NCBI GenBank assembly: GCA_030765045.1 | Contig: CM060963.1 | Location: 67,196,117 to 67,260,116 of the forward strand | Direction of reading: 5' to 3' | DNA: 64,000 bases | Source of the DNA: Tenodera sinensis | Lineage: Eukaryota; Arthropoda; Insecta; Mantodea; Mantidae | Part shown: positions 1 through 10,898 of the stretch, piece after piece | Layout of the letters: each line of letters starts with the position of its first letter | Numbering within the stretch: position 1 is the stretch's first letter | The notes under the pieces: generated by a model | The model's input: only the letters and a program-made list of their open reading frames with translations | Database searches by the model: none | What the model was told of the DNA's origin: nothing | Program-made: the position numbers and the translations under genes

Positions 1-290
1 TTAATAGTCAGTAATTGATAGCACATTAAGTTGACCAACTTCCAGGGGAGGGCCGCCCCCCCCCTACTTGGATGTTGGTGAACTTAATGTGCAGCTAGTT
101 ACTGACTATTAAACTATTATTTTAATGTTGATGTAAAGAACAATTTTTACTTAGCACAAATTAATACGGTTATCTGCAATACATATTATAAATTTTGACA
201 AAAAAATAATAATGATTTCATATTAAATAATTGCAAATTTCCAACATGTGGCCCCCCCCCCCCCCGGAAAAAAGTCTGCCGACACTCATG
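1..290 (+). repeat. Interspersed repeat family A, copy 1, with foldback start
   Basis: The block shares its order of motifs with 2935-3365 and 20695-20875: a C- or G-run, an AATGTGCAGTCAATTACTGA-like stretch, then ATGTAAAGAACAATTTTT, and a final CCCC run followed by GAAAAAAGTCTGCCGAC. The first 38 bases are the inverted complement of about 76-113 (TTAATAGTCAGTAA arms), so the left end is a hairpin with a C-run loop. No coding capacity is visible. It is probably a non-autonomous element; its left limit may lie outside the window. Confidence 0.6.
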
Positions 291-298
291 CTAGTCGA

Positions 299-420
299 CC
301 GCGTATGGGATTTGTGATGTACAAAACGGCGATGAGGCGGGTTTCCTCCGGATTCTCCAGTTTCCCCCACCATCTCATTCCATCAGTGCTCCATCTTCAT
401 CCCATGTATCATCAGATCAC
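299..420 (+). repeat. Fragment of tRNA-derived SINE-1
   Basis: The stretch GGCGGGTTTCCTCCGGATTC and the following CAGTTTCCCCCACC match, on the plus strand, the body of the SINE found on the minus strand at 867-1259 and 60935-61313. The tRNA-like head is missing. Confidence 0.5.
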
Positions 421-707
421 CGCGTGAGGTTCCGCATGTAGTAAAAGCGGCCGTTAACCACTACCAGAAATAAGGGTTGTTGATTAAGTGTTAACTTTAG
501 AAACAGCGCATTTAAATAAATGTGTCTCGAAACAAGCTAAACAACAAGTATAAAAATAAAATGAATAATTTTGTTTTACCATACCTATTTATATATGCAT
601 ACCCCTAGACTAAAAAAAAAAGTTTCAAAAGAGCTGTATAAGAGTTTAGGATTGATAGCGCAAGCGCAATGGTTAATTTATGAGTACAGAATAACAGAAT
701 AATGTTA

Positions 708-760
708 CGGTGGCCGAGAGGTTAAGAAGGCCACTCATGTTCAAATCTCGCGTCACTTTT
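708..760 (+). repeat. Degenerate tRNA-like sequence (A and B box)
   Basis: GGTGGCCGAGAGGTTAAG resembles the A box of a Leu or Ser tRNA, and GTTCAAATCTCGC a B box, but only about 15 bases separate them. The anticodon arm is missing, so this is a tRNA pseudogene or SINE scrap and not a tRNA gene. Confidence 0.35.
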
Positions 761-866
761 AATTTTTTTATCTTTGTTAATTTTATGTAGAACATAATAG
801 TACATTAATATAACTTTGAAGTAATGGACTTATCTATGCACACAAAACCATAATCATTCTACTAAC

Positions 867-1259
867 TTTACCCGGTTAGTTACCTGATTACCCTCCTCTT
901 ATGTAGGACTTACACCCCTAGAACTAGTCAGTGCCTAGGGTCAGGCGCCTGTTGGGGAGCACAGGGACCTATGAACCGGACAGAGTGAAGACCTGGAAGC
1001 GGGTGTTCAGCCAAGCACCAGGTATGATAGTGAGGAAGAGGATGATTTGAAATTCAGACGAAATCGATGATTGGAAAGGTGATAATGGAACAATTGGTGG
1101 AATGAGTGGGGGGGGGGGGGAAACCAGAGAACTCGGAGAAAACCCGCCCTGACGCCGCTTCGTCCACCACAAATACCACATGCGGGTCCCTGGGATTGAA
1201 CCCGGGCCACCTATATAGGTGATGGACGAACGCTCTAACCGCTCGGACACGGCGCCGCC
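867..1259 (-). mobile_element. tRNA-derived SINE-1, near full length
   Basis: Read on the minus strand it starts with a tRNA-like head (GTGTCCGAGCGGTTAGAGCG as A box, GGGTTCAATCCC as B box). A body shared with 60935-61264 follows, ending in GGAGGGTAATCAGG plus about 16 bases. ATTCTACTAAC (856-866) and ATTCTGCTAAC (1260-1270) look like an 11 bp target duplication with one change. It sits directly against the end of a Tc1-like relic. The apparent open frames here are translations of the SINE. Confidence 0.7.
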
Positions 1260-2350
1260 TATTCTGCTAACACTGGTGTTAAATAAATAAAAATATATGT
1301 AAATAAACTATCCTCTTCTAGCCTGCAGTAATATGGATGAGAAGCTACAATGTCCCAGGCTTCTTGAATTTGTGTCCAGAGGCCATATTTTGTCCTTCTC
1401 TCAGCTACAGGGAAATTGGAGTACAGCTCCCTTTTCACCTCAGTCCGCACATTCTCAATGGGGTTCAAAGCCTGTGAACAGGGAGGCCAGTCTACCACTC
1501 TGATATCCTGCCTCTCTGAGAACCAATTTGAAACCTTTCAAGAGATGTGGACAGGATGATAATCCTGTGCAAATTCAATAATTCCACCAGGATATCCCAT
1601 TCTCACAAGAGGAACCAAAATATCCTCAAGTATTACTATGTACTGTAGAATGTTAGCATATTTTCAATCTGCCATAACGCACCTTGACACCTTGATATCC
1701 AGCCCCAACATGATACACATACTCGACCATGATGAAATTGTGAATCCATGTATTTTGCGTCACATTAGGACCCCTTTCGATGACATACAATCACCTTTCT
1801 CTTACATGTGGAAGAAAATGTTACCTCATCTGAGAATATCATGTTATTCCAGTTGCAGTTGACATTTTTCTCTGCAAGCGCAAGGTGAAACAATCTGTGA
1901 TTGTCTGTCAGGTGTTTTTTAGCTGTCGTTTGCACAGAAGTCCTGTGTCATTTACACATTGCAGAGCTGTTTGAGCTGACCAGGGAAATCCGAATTTGTC
2001 TTCATTTCAGAAGCAGTTTGGAAAGGGTTCTTCTCTGCTTCTGCTGCATACATTTTTAGAGTTGACACGCATCTTCAACCTGAACTAGGATGACTCTAGA
2101 TGGTGGTCAATCCCTCCCCTGGATGATCTCACCCATCTCTGCATAGTAGATGCAGGGATTCCAATATGAGCTCTAGCTTCAAGAGCAGAAAAACTTGACT
2201 ACTGCCGGAGCGACTTCCTTGTGCCTACTGTTCTTTGTGTGCAAGTTCTGTCGTTGTCAAGCGTGGCACGAGTCATTGAGAGAGAACTGTGTCTGCCTGA
2301 TGCATTTGCACACCATTCTGTGCACCACATGCTTTTCTTTGCAGCATGTT
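1260..2350 (-). pseudogene. Tc1-like DDE transposase relic
   Basis: Minus-strand conceptual translation, with frameshifts and stops, gives in order an NMIFSDEVTFSS segment (first catalytic D, about 1820), FAQDYHPVHIS (second D, about 1560) and DWPPCSQALNPIENV (catalytic E in NPIEN, about 1460), then KYGLWTQIQEAWDIV near the C-terminus. This is the D, D, 34E order of Tc1-type transposases. The usual length is about 340 residues; the DNA-binding N-terminus is poorly preserved. Terminal repeats were not identified. The relic cannot encode an active enzyme. Confidence 0.8.
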
Positions 2351-2359
2351 ACTGTTTGG

Positions 2360-2930
2360 TAGAATAAATCGCTAAAGAAGCATCATAATAACTATCATAT
2401 TAACTTCACCAAATATCACATATAAAATAAGTATCTTTAAAATAACTAGTGCTATGCTAGTTGTTAAGGACGTTGTTTCAACATCCTTAAGAGAAGGAAA
2501 AATTATTTGCTACATGTGAGAAGCAAAACTGCGACCCTCACCACAAGAGTAACCTATGTTTTGCCATAGCGTACAGTGAATAGTCATGGAAGATGGCAGG
2601 TTTAGTAATGCCATAGAATCCAAACTGTTTTGTGTCATTAATACTTGCAGTTAATATTGATAATTTGTAGTTAAAGAAGCTAAAACTATGAAAGCTATGC
2701 ATTTGGTTATGATTTTTGGTCATATGGGTTAGTAATATTAAGATTTGGAACTTGTTACAACTTGCTGTTGCTGCTACACAAATGTATTGTGTATGGCGTA
2801 AACAAGGTGCTGTGCCAAGTAGGACTTAAGATGAATTTGGCATTCCAGACATGACCCTTTTTTTTTATCCACAGGTATACATGAACTCCAGCCGTTTTTA
2901 TTTATGGGGAAACGGCACTGTCACAGCATG
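2360..2930. other. No gene seen
   Basis: AT-rich sequence with only short chance open frames; no splice-supported exon or repeat motif was recognised. Confidence 0.4.
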
Positions 2931-2934
2931 GGCA

Positions 2935-3365
2935 TCGTAAAGAGGGAGGGGGAGCAAGGTGGGCTGCGGTCTCCCCTTGGAAATTAATGAATTTAATGTG
3001 CAGTCAATTACTGAGTATTAGACTATTGTTTTAATTTTGATGCAAAGAACAATTTTTATTTAGAGCAAATTAATATGGCTATCTGCAATGAATACTATAA
3101 ATGTAAGACTTAAAGCTTTCACAGCAAGCATTATTAATCAAGGCTTCACAGGTGATCACCCATGTGAGCTATAGAAACATTGAGCTTTCGGCCATGGAGT
3201 CTACAATGGCAGAAAGCTCAATGTTTCTAAATCTCATATGGATGATCACCCGTGAAGCCTTGATTACTGAATACTATTCATTTTGACAACAGAATAATGA
3301 ATTAATACTGATGATTGCAAAGTTCCAGCATGCGCTACCCCACCCCCCTGAAAAAAAGTCTGCCG
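2935..3365 (+). repeat. Repeat family A, copy 2, split by an insertion
   Basis: Same motif order as 1-290, starting with CATGGGCATCG and a G-rich run and ending with CACCCCCCTGAAAAAAAGTC. The match is broken at 3098 by a foldback insertion and resumes at 3278. Confidence 0.65.
3099..3277. mobile_element. Small foldback element (MITE-like) nested in family A
   Basis: Two arms of about 60 bases (3135-3197 and 3204-3266) are inverted complements with few mismatches, both carrying AATCAAGGCTTCAC and AACATTGAGCTTTC. The insertion is bracketed by TGAATACTAT at 3089-3098 and 3268-3277, and copy 1 of the host repeat has only one such segment. About 36 bases on the left lie outside the inverted arms. 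No open frame; the mobilising transposase is unknown. Confidence 0.7.
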
Positions 3366-3379
3366 ATGCCCATGTTCAC

Positions 3380-4860
3380 AATGTCAAGAAGCAATTCCTC
3401 ATGGTGTCTTCTTAATGAAACAAGTATGTCTTTTTCTACCAATAGAAAGCAAAGTTTCTCAGACCAACTTGTCCTTGTATTGCCTGTAAATAAGATTTTT
3501 ATTCATTTGAAGACTGAAAAACTGCTTCTGCATAGTTTGCAAAATGTTTAGAATCCAATAAGGCCAGCAATTTCAACTGTTTCTGTGAATCAAATCTTAA
3601 TCTAGTTTGAGTTATTAACGTGTCCGACTTCACAGAAAATCCTTAAGTACAAAGAATGCATTTCATCTTCATGACAATTTCTCTTTCTAGGTTTTTCTTG
3701 CCCTCTTCATTAGCAACACTCATAATTTTTGACCACATTTCTTCAAATTCTGTTTCTAATTACTGATCTCTAATGTTTATCCAAGGCTGTGATTAAATAC
3801 GCTAAAATTACAAAACCTGTTGCATTTCAGGGTGTTTCCTCAGTTGCAAATAATAAGCATGACCAGCAATAAAGTTTATTTAATTTGCATGAACCAGTCA
3901 GACACACATACTTATCATAATTGTTTATATTATTATATCTTTTATAAATATTCTTATTTTTTCTTCTGCTCACACAGCAGGTGCATATGAGCTGGAGTAG
4001 ATCTTCCCTGTTTTGCTATCACTACTTATCCTCGCACTTCAACTGCGAGAATGGTCATTTTACTGATTGTTTTATTACACATTGTTCATCAATTTCAAAG
4101 CATTAGCACTAGCAACTGTCTTAGTACATTATACACTATGAAATAAATAATACTAATACCAATACAGTGCAACCATTGCTCTCTCTTGTTTTAAATCCCA
4201 TGTGCTATTGCTATGCTGCCAGTTGTGTTCACACGGCACATTTCGGAGATGCTCATGTGAGCATAGTAACGCTGGTATCCGAAGCCTTGAAGTGCTTATT
4301 CCTGCACTCCTCCGTGTTACCCCTCCTTCCCCAAATCGTAGTGAAGCATCCTAAGTCCTATTCTCCCCTCTGTTTAATTATATAAAACAAAACATATTCC
4401 ATCCTACGTGTTAATTCTTCATGAGGGAAACTGACTAGTATTGCAATTATTATTAATATTACTTACTAATTCATAGTTTAATTTGGATATGGACTTCAGT
4501 GATAGCTTTGATAGTCCACAATATACGGCACTGATACATTGACTTGGAATACAAAGAATAAGAGTGGGTTTCAATCTGTGGTACATGATGTACCGAGAGA
4601 TTGTACATAAAAGTTATTAGCAAATAAGATAAATTAACATTTGTTTATTAACAACACATATTTTATAGTTCTATTATAATTAAACAGAAACAATATGTTT
4701 TATACTATAATTAAAGAACTTTTGCATGATACTGTACTAAAATAATGCAGAAATCCAATTTCAATCCTATCATAGTAATAGTGTGCAACTTGAATAAATA
4801 TTTGATGAGACAACAATGGGAAACATTTCTTTATTTGGCTGAGAGATGTATTTACAATTA
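3380..4860. other. No gene seen
   Basis: AT-rich, with short chance frames only. No transposase, splice or tRNA signal was recognised. Confidence 0.4.
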
Positions 4861-4864
4861 ATCC

Positions 4865-6400
4865 TTAACAGTGCTGGTGTGGGTCTGTGAAACCCCACAC
4901 TTTTTTTGTTTTGTAATATCGCTTGAGTTAAATACTAGATGTGATATAGCTTAATACTGTGTAAGCTTAATGTTGTTTGTAATGCCATTTTTCCGATGCA
5001 AAGATCACTATCCATTATTGGTGCTCAAAGATAAAATATCACGCTTTTTAACCATTTGGAGCCCACTAAATATGATTTTTTCTGTTGCTAGGCAAATTAA
5101 TCTTTTAAAAAGTTACCTAACTTTTTTCAAATTATCTTATATAAAACTTGATTTGTTACTAACTGTATTAAGCATCCTCAGATGGATTTATTGAAGACAA
5201 TAAAGATGAAAACCCTGATCCAACAAACTATTACAATGGTAAAAATCCTAATTGGAAATGGTCTAAAATGTGCAAATGACATACCTGAACTCAAGCTAAA
5301 AATATAATTATCCACTTGCCAGGATTGAAAGATGTTGCAAAGATCAGTTCACCAGAGTTAAAAGAAAAACATATGATAAACTAGTAACTGTGCATAAAAC
5401 ATGGAATCTATATTTTGTCTATAACTGCAAGTCTTACTATCCACATGGTGAAAATGTATTATTGATGAAATGTTGGTTCCATCTCATGGTCAATGCAGTT
5501 TCAAAATGTAGATGCTTAAAAAAAATCAGGAAAATACAGTATAAAATGTGCATGTGTATCTTTTTTATTCATTTTTTGTGTAATACTTTTGTATATGGAA
5601 TAAGGAAATAATTCACTGTCTATTCCCACCAATGGTGTACTGAAACTTATTACTCCCATTAAAAGCTCCAATAGGAATGTTGATAATTGTTTATATCCAT
5701 TGAATTATGTGAAAAGCTGACAAAAAAATCATCTGACTGTTAAGTACCTACTCTAAAAATGAATAAGCTATAGCTGTCCCTAGAATTTAAGCCTAAATGG
5801 CCTGTCATAATGATAAGAAGATGGTTTGTTCATATGTTCCTAAAAAAGAACTGGGAAGTTGTATTACCATCTACAGTGCATCAGAAGTAAGCAGAGATAA
5901 TGGAAAGCCAGACATGATAAATGGATATAATAACTAAAGGCAAAGTTGAGGGCCCAGATGAGCTTTATGCACACTATTTTAGTACCTAGATGAGTCAGGA
6001 AATGGCCAGGTCATATTTTTTGCCATATTGAATATTGCTGATGTTAACAATGTGCATGCTTTAAGGTCTTTTGAAAATTCCAAGGAAAAAAAGCGACAGA
6101 AAAACACTAATATAGCTTGGGAAAGCTCACCCACATATGCAACACAGGCATTTGAAGCTTGTTCCTTGAGATCTGCAAGCCATTATACACACTCTTAGGA
6201 ATACATACCCTTCATTGTGATATCAGTGAAAAACCACCAATGAAATCCATATGTGAAATATGTCCAAGACAGCCAAAACAAAAAACTAGCAATCAATCTT
6301 AAAAGTGTGCTATCTTCATTTGGAGGCAGCATGTCCATTTTGTAGTGAAAATTGTTAGTAATCATGTCTTACCAGAAAATACCCATTGTATTTCTTTCAT
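4865..6400 (+). pseudogene. piggyBac-like transposase relic 1
   Basis: A TTAA at 4865-4868 followed by CAGTGCTGGTGTGGG has the form of a piggyBac end. Plus-strand translation then gives YNGKNPNWKWSKM and IIIHLPGLKDVAK (about 5230-5340, N-terminal piggyBac motifs), CSYVPKKNWEVVLPS (about 5835), TKGKVEGPDELYAHYFST (about 5935-5985, matching the C-terminal catalytic-core region) and CEICPRQPKQKTS (about 6255, start of the cysteine-rich C-terminal finger). Stops and frameshifts are frequent. The 3' end abuts the Tigger-like element at 6403. The usual protein is 500-600 residues. Confidence 0.75.
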
Positions 6401-6402
6401 AT

Positions 6403-7360
6403 TACAGTAAAACCTGTCTTCAGCAGAATCGAATGGGACTCTTGAACATTTCTGTTAAAGACAGATTTCCATCTAACAAATGTTGTTGTTGTTAGCTAAT
6501 GCTGGATTTCTGACAATGAAGTCATTAATCCTCTTGCTCTCCAATATTTTTCACTGATGATATTGAAGAGAGCAATAGCAGTAATAGTAACCGCTTTTTA
6601 GAGAGCACCATATTTTTGCTTCTAACAAATGTAGGCCTAGGCTATTAAAGGGAAAGTTAAGCCATGAACATGCATAAATGGACAGAATGAGATAAAAATG
6701 TATGCACATTATTCAATTGTGTGTTTTTAGCTTTTTCTGCTGCAATATGTATATATGTAATACACATAAAAAAATATAATGAATGAAAAATGGCTGTATA
6801 CACACTTCATTTATTTTTTTCAGTAGTCAACGAAAGTTTTCTGAACACATTGCTGCTTCACTGCTCAACTTTCCACAAACACTTTGGCCTGAGAAATCAC
6901 TAAACATATCTGAGTCATTTTGCCATATGGCAAATTGCTGCAATTCCTTTAAACTTTGGACAGCATCCCAATAAGTCTTTGGCCTACACTCTTCTTCCAA
7001 TTCAAGGACATATTCCTATTCATCTTCCTCTGTCTTCTCTTCTTCTTTCCAACTTTGCATATTCTCAATTAAGGCATCTATATCAAATGTGTCTATTTCA
7101 GTCTGCACATCACTATGTTGACATGTTCTACGGCATTGCAATTGAAAGCATCTTCATTGATGTAGTTTCGTGCTTGAAAATTTCCTAAACTCTGCATTCT
7201 AGAACTGCAAATTTTCCATTAAAAGGTACTTTGACTTCCGTTGTCCGCTTAAGACAATATAGCATATTTTTCAACCCTAAATTCGTGGGACCATGAAATA
7301 TTTCTATTTAAGGCAGATTTCTGCTTAACAAGGGGTCTGTTGAAGGGAGGTTTCACTGTA
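6403..7360 (-). mobile_element. pogo/Tigger-like element, internally deleted
   Basis: The ends are inverted repeats: TACAGTAAAACCTGTCTTCA on the left and, inverted, TACAGTGAAACCTCCCTTCA on the right, with TA at both borders as expected for the Tc1/mariner superfamily. CAGTRAAACC ends are typical of the pogo/Tigger branch. On the minus strand about 6840-7080 reads NIDALIENMQSWKEEEK and YWDAVQSLKELQQFAI, like the acidic C-terminal tail of Tigger transposases. The catalytic core is absent, so it needs a transposase in trans. Confidence 0.7.
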
Positions 7361-7731
7361 CTATGTTTTATAAATAATAATTACAAAGCTAAGTGAAGTT
7401 TAGTCACAGAATATTTATCAATATTTGTTGATTTATGCTGCTTCAATCTTTTTAGTTGTAAACATTTATTGTATTTCACCAGACAGGAAAACTAGAAGTT
7501 GATGTGAAAAGGGTATTATTTCTATTTCTAGGCTATTTGTTCATTTTGTATATAGAAATTATTAATAACCTTGTGTCACCAGAAAATAGTGTATATTTTA
7601 ATAATACTATGGTTTTTGAATAACATTTGATATCTTTCTTTCATAGAAGTTTGAAAACAGTGTTGTTGTAATTAATTTAATTAAAAAGGTGAGTTAAATA
7701 ATAACACTGAACAACACTTACAACATATTTC

Positions 7732-7776
7732 TCCGGGACGCGTTTCGAAGGTAACTTTCCTCCATTATCAACCGGA
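7732..7776 (-). ncRNA. Hammerhead-ribozyme-like motif, inverted copy
   Basis: Same 45-base motif as at 10854-10898, on the minus strand in the inverted arm. See that entry for the structure. Presence in both terminal segments is expected for PLE terminal repeats. Confidence 0.5.
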
Positions 7777-7779
7777 CAA

Positions 7780-8700
7780 TCACTGGGTTTCCATGGTGCT
7801 TGATGGTGCAGATGGTGATGCTTCTTCTATTGTTTCTTCTGGTGGCGGTTCGATGAACTTACTGAAAATGTCTCTCTGAGGAATGTCGAAATTAAATACT
7901 CGGTTTCTATTTTTTAAAATAAAGATTTGTTCCCATGCGGACAGTTCTTGTTTTCCGGTTATGTGTTTAAGAAGTTTCGGTTCTAGCTTTATGTCATGAT
8001 TTTTTGTCCAAAAGTGAAATGCAACCGCTGATTTTTCTAATTGTTTACTCTTAATGTTTCTAACGTGTTCCTTGGATCTAATTTCTAAATTTCTTTTGGT
8101 TTTTCCTATGTATATTTCATTACAATCACTGCATTCAATTTGGTATATGCCAGATTTTTTGTTAGGTGGAATAGCATCTTTGATGTTTGAAAGTAGTAGG
8201 TTTTTTATGGAGTAATGGTTTACTGCTGCTAGCTCAATGTTGTATTCCTTGAACACCTTTTTAAATTTATCAAAAGCCCATGGATGATATGTGAATTTTT
8301 TGAATATCATTTTTGTTTTTGCTGCTGTGAGAGTTGTAGTTTCTTTTAATAATTTTTTCTTTTCTGCTTGTTTTACCTTTTTATCTACTAATTCTTTGGG
8401 AAAGCCGTTTTTTTGTGCTATTTCAATTATTTTGTAATATTCTGTTTTATATTCTTCTGCTGAAAGAGGGATGTTCACCAATCTATGTGTTAAACTATTG
8501 AAAATTGCTTGTTTGTGGCTTCTTGGATTGTAACTATTAGCTTTTATGTAGTTGTCTGTCTGCGTTGGTTTTCTGTGAATACCGAAATTTATTCTATCCT
8601 TGTTTTTGATTAATTTTAGATCTAAAAATGGTAATTTATTATCTTTTTCTACTTCCACTGTGAAATTTATACTAAAACCTTCAAAATAATTATTTGGCAA
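7780..8700 (-). CDS. PLE C-terminal segment with GIY-YIG endonuclease, open
   Basis: An uninterrupted 306-codon frame in the inverted arm. From about residue 10 it matches the PLE protein from just after the RT catalytic motif: the RT thumb region (LPFLDLKLIKNKD), a lysine-rich linker, KKFTYHPWAFDKFKK, then the endonuclease with GIYQIECSDCNEIYIGKTKR (residues about 183-202), containing the GIY and YIG halves and the CxxC typical of Penelope and Poseidon types, and EH a little further on. The first nine residues derive from the junction. It lacks the RT catalytic core, so it is a fragment and not an independent gene, though it keeps the reading frame lost in the forward copy. Confidence 0.75.
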   Translation of the reverse strand: MPNNYFEGFSINFTVEVEKDNKLPFLDLKLIKNKDRINFGIHRKPTQTDNYIKANSYNPRSHKQAIFNSLTHRLVNIPLSAEEYKTEYYKIIEIAQKNGFPKELVDKKVKQAEKKKLLKETTTLTAAKTKMIFKKFTYHPWAFDKFKKVFKEYNIELAAVNHYSIKNLLLSNIKDAIPPNKKSGIYQIECSDCNEIYIGKTKRNLEIRSKEHVRNIKSKQLEKSAVAFHFWTKNHDIKLEPKLLKHITGKQELSAWEQIFILKNRNRVFNFDIPQRDIFSKFIEPPPEETIEEASPSAPSSTMETQ

Positions 8701-10850
8701 TCCTTAGTGGAAAAATGAGAGCAAAAACTTTGAAACTTAAACACAAATTGGAAAAATTAATAAATGTATCGCCAAAATTTACACGGAAAAATTATACAGA
8801 AATTAAAATGCAAAATGAAAACAGAGAGGGTTCACGTACAAACGTACGGTTAAACACGGCACAAAATGGCGGAACTACAAAAACTTATTTATAAAACTTC
8901 GAGAATGTGGTTAATCTTTCTGATCATGAATTCTCCAAAGAAGAAATGAATCTTTTAGATCAAGGTTTAAAAACGTGCCTCCAGTTTTCTACGGAAATTG
9001 AAGATTATATAGCAGACATAAATATTTCAACACAGTGTTTACCATTATCCACACAAAATTCGGTAAAAACCCAGTGCAAAAAGATCCTAGAAGAATTAAA
9101 ATACAGATCAAGTTACAAAAATAAATGAAATCTGATCCATTCGTTAAAACATAAAAACATAGTATACACAAAGGCAGACAAAGGGAACAAAATAGTAATA
9201 ATGAATAAATCAAATTACATAGAAAAAATGGAAATTATGCTAAATAATAGTAACTACGAAAAAATCAGCAAAAACCCGCTAACCACTTGTGTTCAAACAT
9301 TTGAAAAAATTATACAAAATTCAAGCATAATACCAAACAAATATGCAATTAAGCCAAATAATCCAACTGTACCCAGAATCTATGGTTTACCCAAAATACA
9401 CAAGCCAGACATTACCATGAGACCCATAATTAGCAGCATAGATTCACCAACTTACAAACTGGCAAAATGGCTATCCAATAAATTTAACTCATTTCCTAAA
9501 TTTGAAAGTTTAAGCATAAGAAACAGTTATGAACTAATAGAACATATCAAAGACTTCAAACTAACAGAAGAGGACACCCTTGTCTCCTTTGACGTAGAGG
9601 CACTATTTCCCAGTATACCAATAGAAAAGCTCCCATCACTGATCAAAAATTGGCTCAAATCACTTGGAATGTCATCGTCAGAAATTGCAGAATACATAGA
9701 ACTCACCAAATTATGCACAGAACAAAATTTCTTCCAGTTCCAAACAAAGTATTTCCGTCAAACTTCAGGTTTAGCAATGGGCAACCCTCTCTCGCCATTC
9801 TTAGCAGATATTTACATGAGTTCATTGGAAATAAGGATCACAAAAGGTTTCCCGTGGATGTTCAAACTCTGGCAGCGATAAGTGGATGATATATTTGCAA
9901 TAGTTCCAAAAAGACACATCAGTGACGCATTAAAACTTCTGAACATACAGGACAAAAGTATAAATTTCACAGTGGAAGTAGAAAAAGATAATAAATTACC
10001 ATTTTTAGATCTAAAATTAATCAAAAACAAGGATAGAATAAATTTCGGTATTCACAGAAAACCAACGCAGACAGACAACTACATAAAAGCTAATAGTTAC
10101 AATCCAAGAAGCCACAAACAAGCAATTTTCAATAGTTTAACACATAGATTGGTGAACATCCCTCTTTCAGCAGAAGAATATAAAACAGAATATTACAAAA
10201 TAATTGAAATAGCACAAAAAAACGGCTTTCCCAAAGAATTAGTAGATAAAAAGGTAAAACAAGCAGAAAAGAAAAAATTATTAAAAGAAACTACAACTCT
10301 CACAGCAGCAAAAACAAAAATGATATTCAAAAAATTCACATATCATCCATGGGCTTTTGATAAATTTAAAAAGGTGTTCAAGGAATACAACATTTAGCTA
10401 GCAGCAGTAAACCATTACTCCATAAAAAACCTACTACTTTCAAACTTCAAAGATGCTATTCCACCTAACAAAAAATCTGGCATATACCAAATTGAATGCA
10501 GTGATTGTAATGAAATATACATAGGAAAAACCAAAAGAAATTTAGAAATTAGATCCAAGGAACACGTTAGAAACATTAAGAGTAAACAATTAGAAAAATC
10601 AGCGGTTGCATTTCACTTTTGGACAAAAAATCATGACATAAAGCTAGAACCGAAACTTCTTAAACACATAACCGGAAAACAAGAACTGTCCGCATGGGAA
10701 CAAATCTTTATTTTAAAAAATAGAAACCGAGTATTTAATTTCGACATTCCTCAGAGAGACATTTTCAGTAAGTTCATCGAACCGCCACCAGAAGAAACAA
10801 TAGAAGAAGCATCACCATCTGCACCATCAAGCACCATGGAAACCCAGTGA
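8694..10850 (+). pseudogene. PLE reverse transcriptase/GIY-YIG ORF with four in-frame stops
   Basis: One frame spans the element but is cut by TAA 8892-8894, TGA 9126-9128, TAA 9879-9881 and TAG 10395-10397, ending at TGA 10848. Recognisable parts are VVNLSDHEFSKEEMNLLDQG (N-terminal PLE motif), YTKADKGNKIVIM, RPIISSIDSPTYKLAKWL, LVSFDVEALFPSIP (RT motif A with the catalytic Asp), SGLAMGNPLSPFLADIYM (motif B), then a stop followed by VDDIFAIV (motif C) and the GIY-YIG domain. The third stop replaces the Tyr of YVDD. The fourth stop is a Glu codon in the inverted copy, so it arose after or during insertion. The element is inactive for reverse transcription. Confidence 0.85.
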
Positions 10851-10853
10851 TTG

Positions 10854-10898
10854 TCCGGTTGATAATGGAGGAAAGTTACCTTCGAAACGCGTCCCGGA
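10854..10898 (+). ncRNA. Hammerhead-ribozyme-like motif in the PLE terminus
   Basis: Starts three bases past the ORF stop. Helix I: TCCGG (10854-10858) pairs with CCGGA (10894-10898). Helix II: GGAGG pairs with CCTTC. The strand CGAAACGCGTC carries the conserved GAAA and a very short helix III, with cleavage expected after GTC (10893). This matches the minimal hammerheads known from PLE terminal repeats. The 5' core reads TTGATAAT in place of CUGANGA, so activity is doubtful, although a U3-A8 pair could replace C3-G8. Confidence 0.5.

Noticed and set aside
969..1250. 93-codon minus frame
   Set aside because: Lies within SINE-1; its tRNA-like head and repeat homology explain it.
1195..1259. 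Functional tRNA gene
   Set aside because: A and B boxes are present but the cloverleaf is poor and the sequence continues into a SINE body repeated elsewhere; the same holds for 29960-30031, 61265-61313 and 58390-58440.
9527..10030. Minus-strand frames over the PLE RT
   Set aside because: Shadows of the forward PLE ORF.
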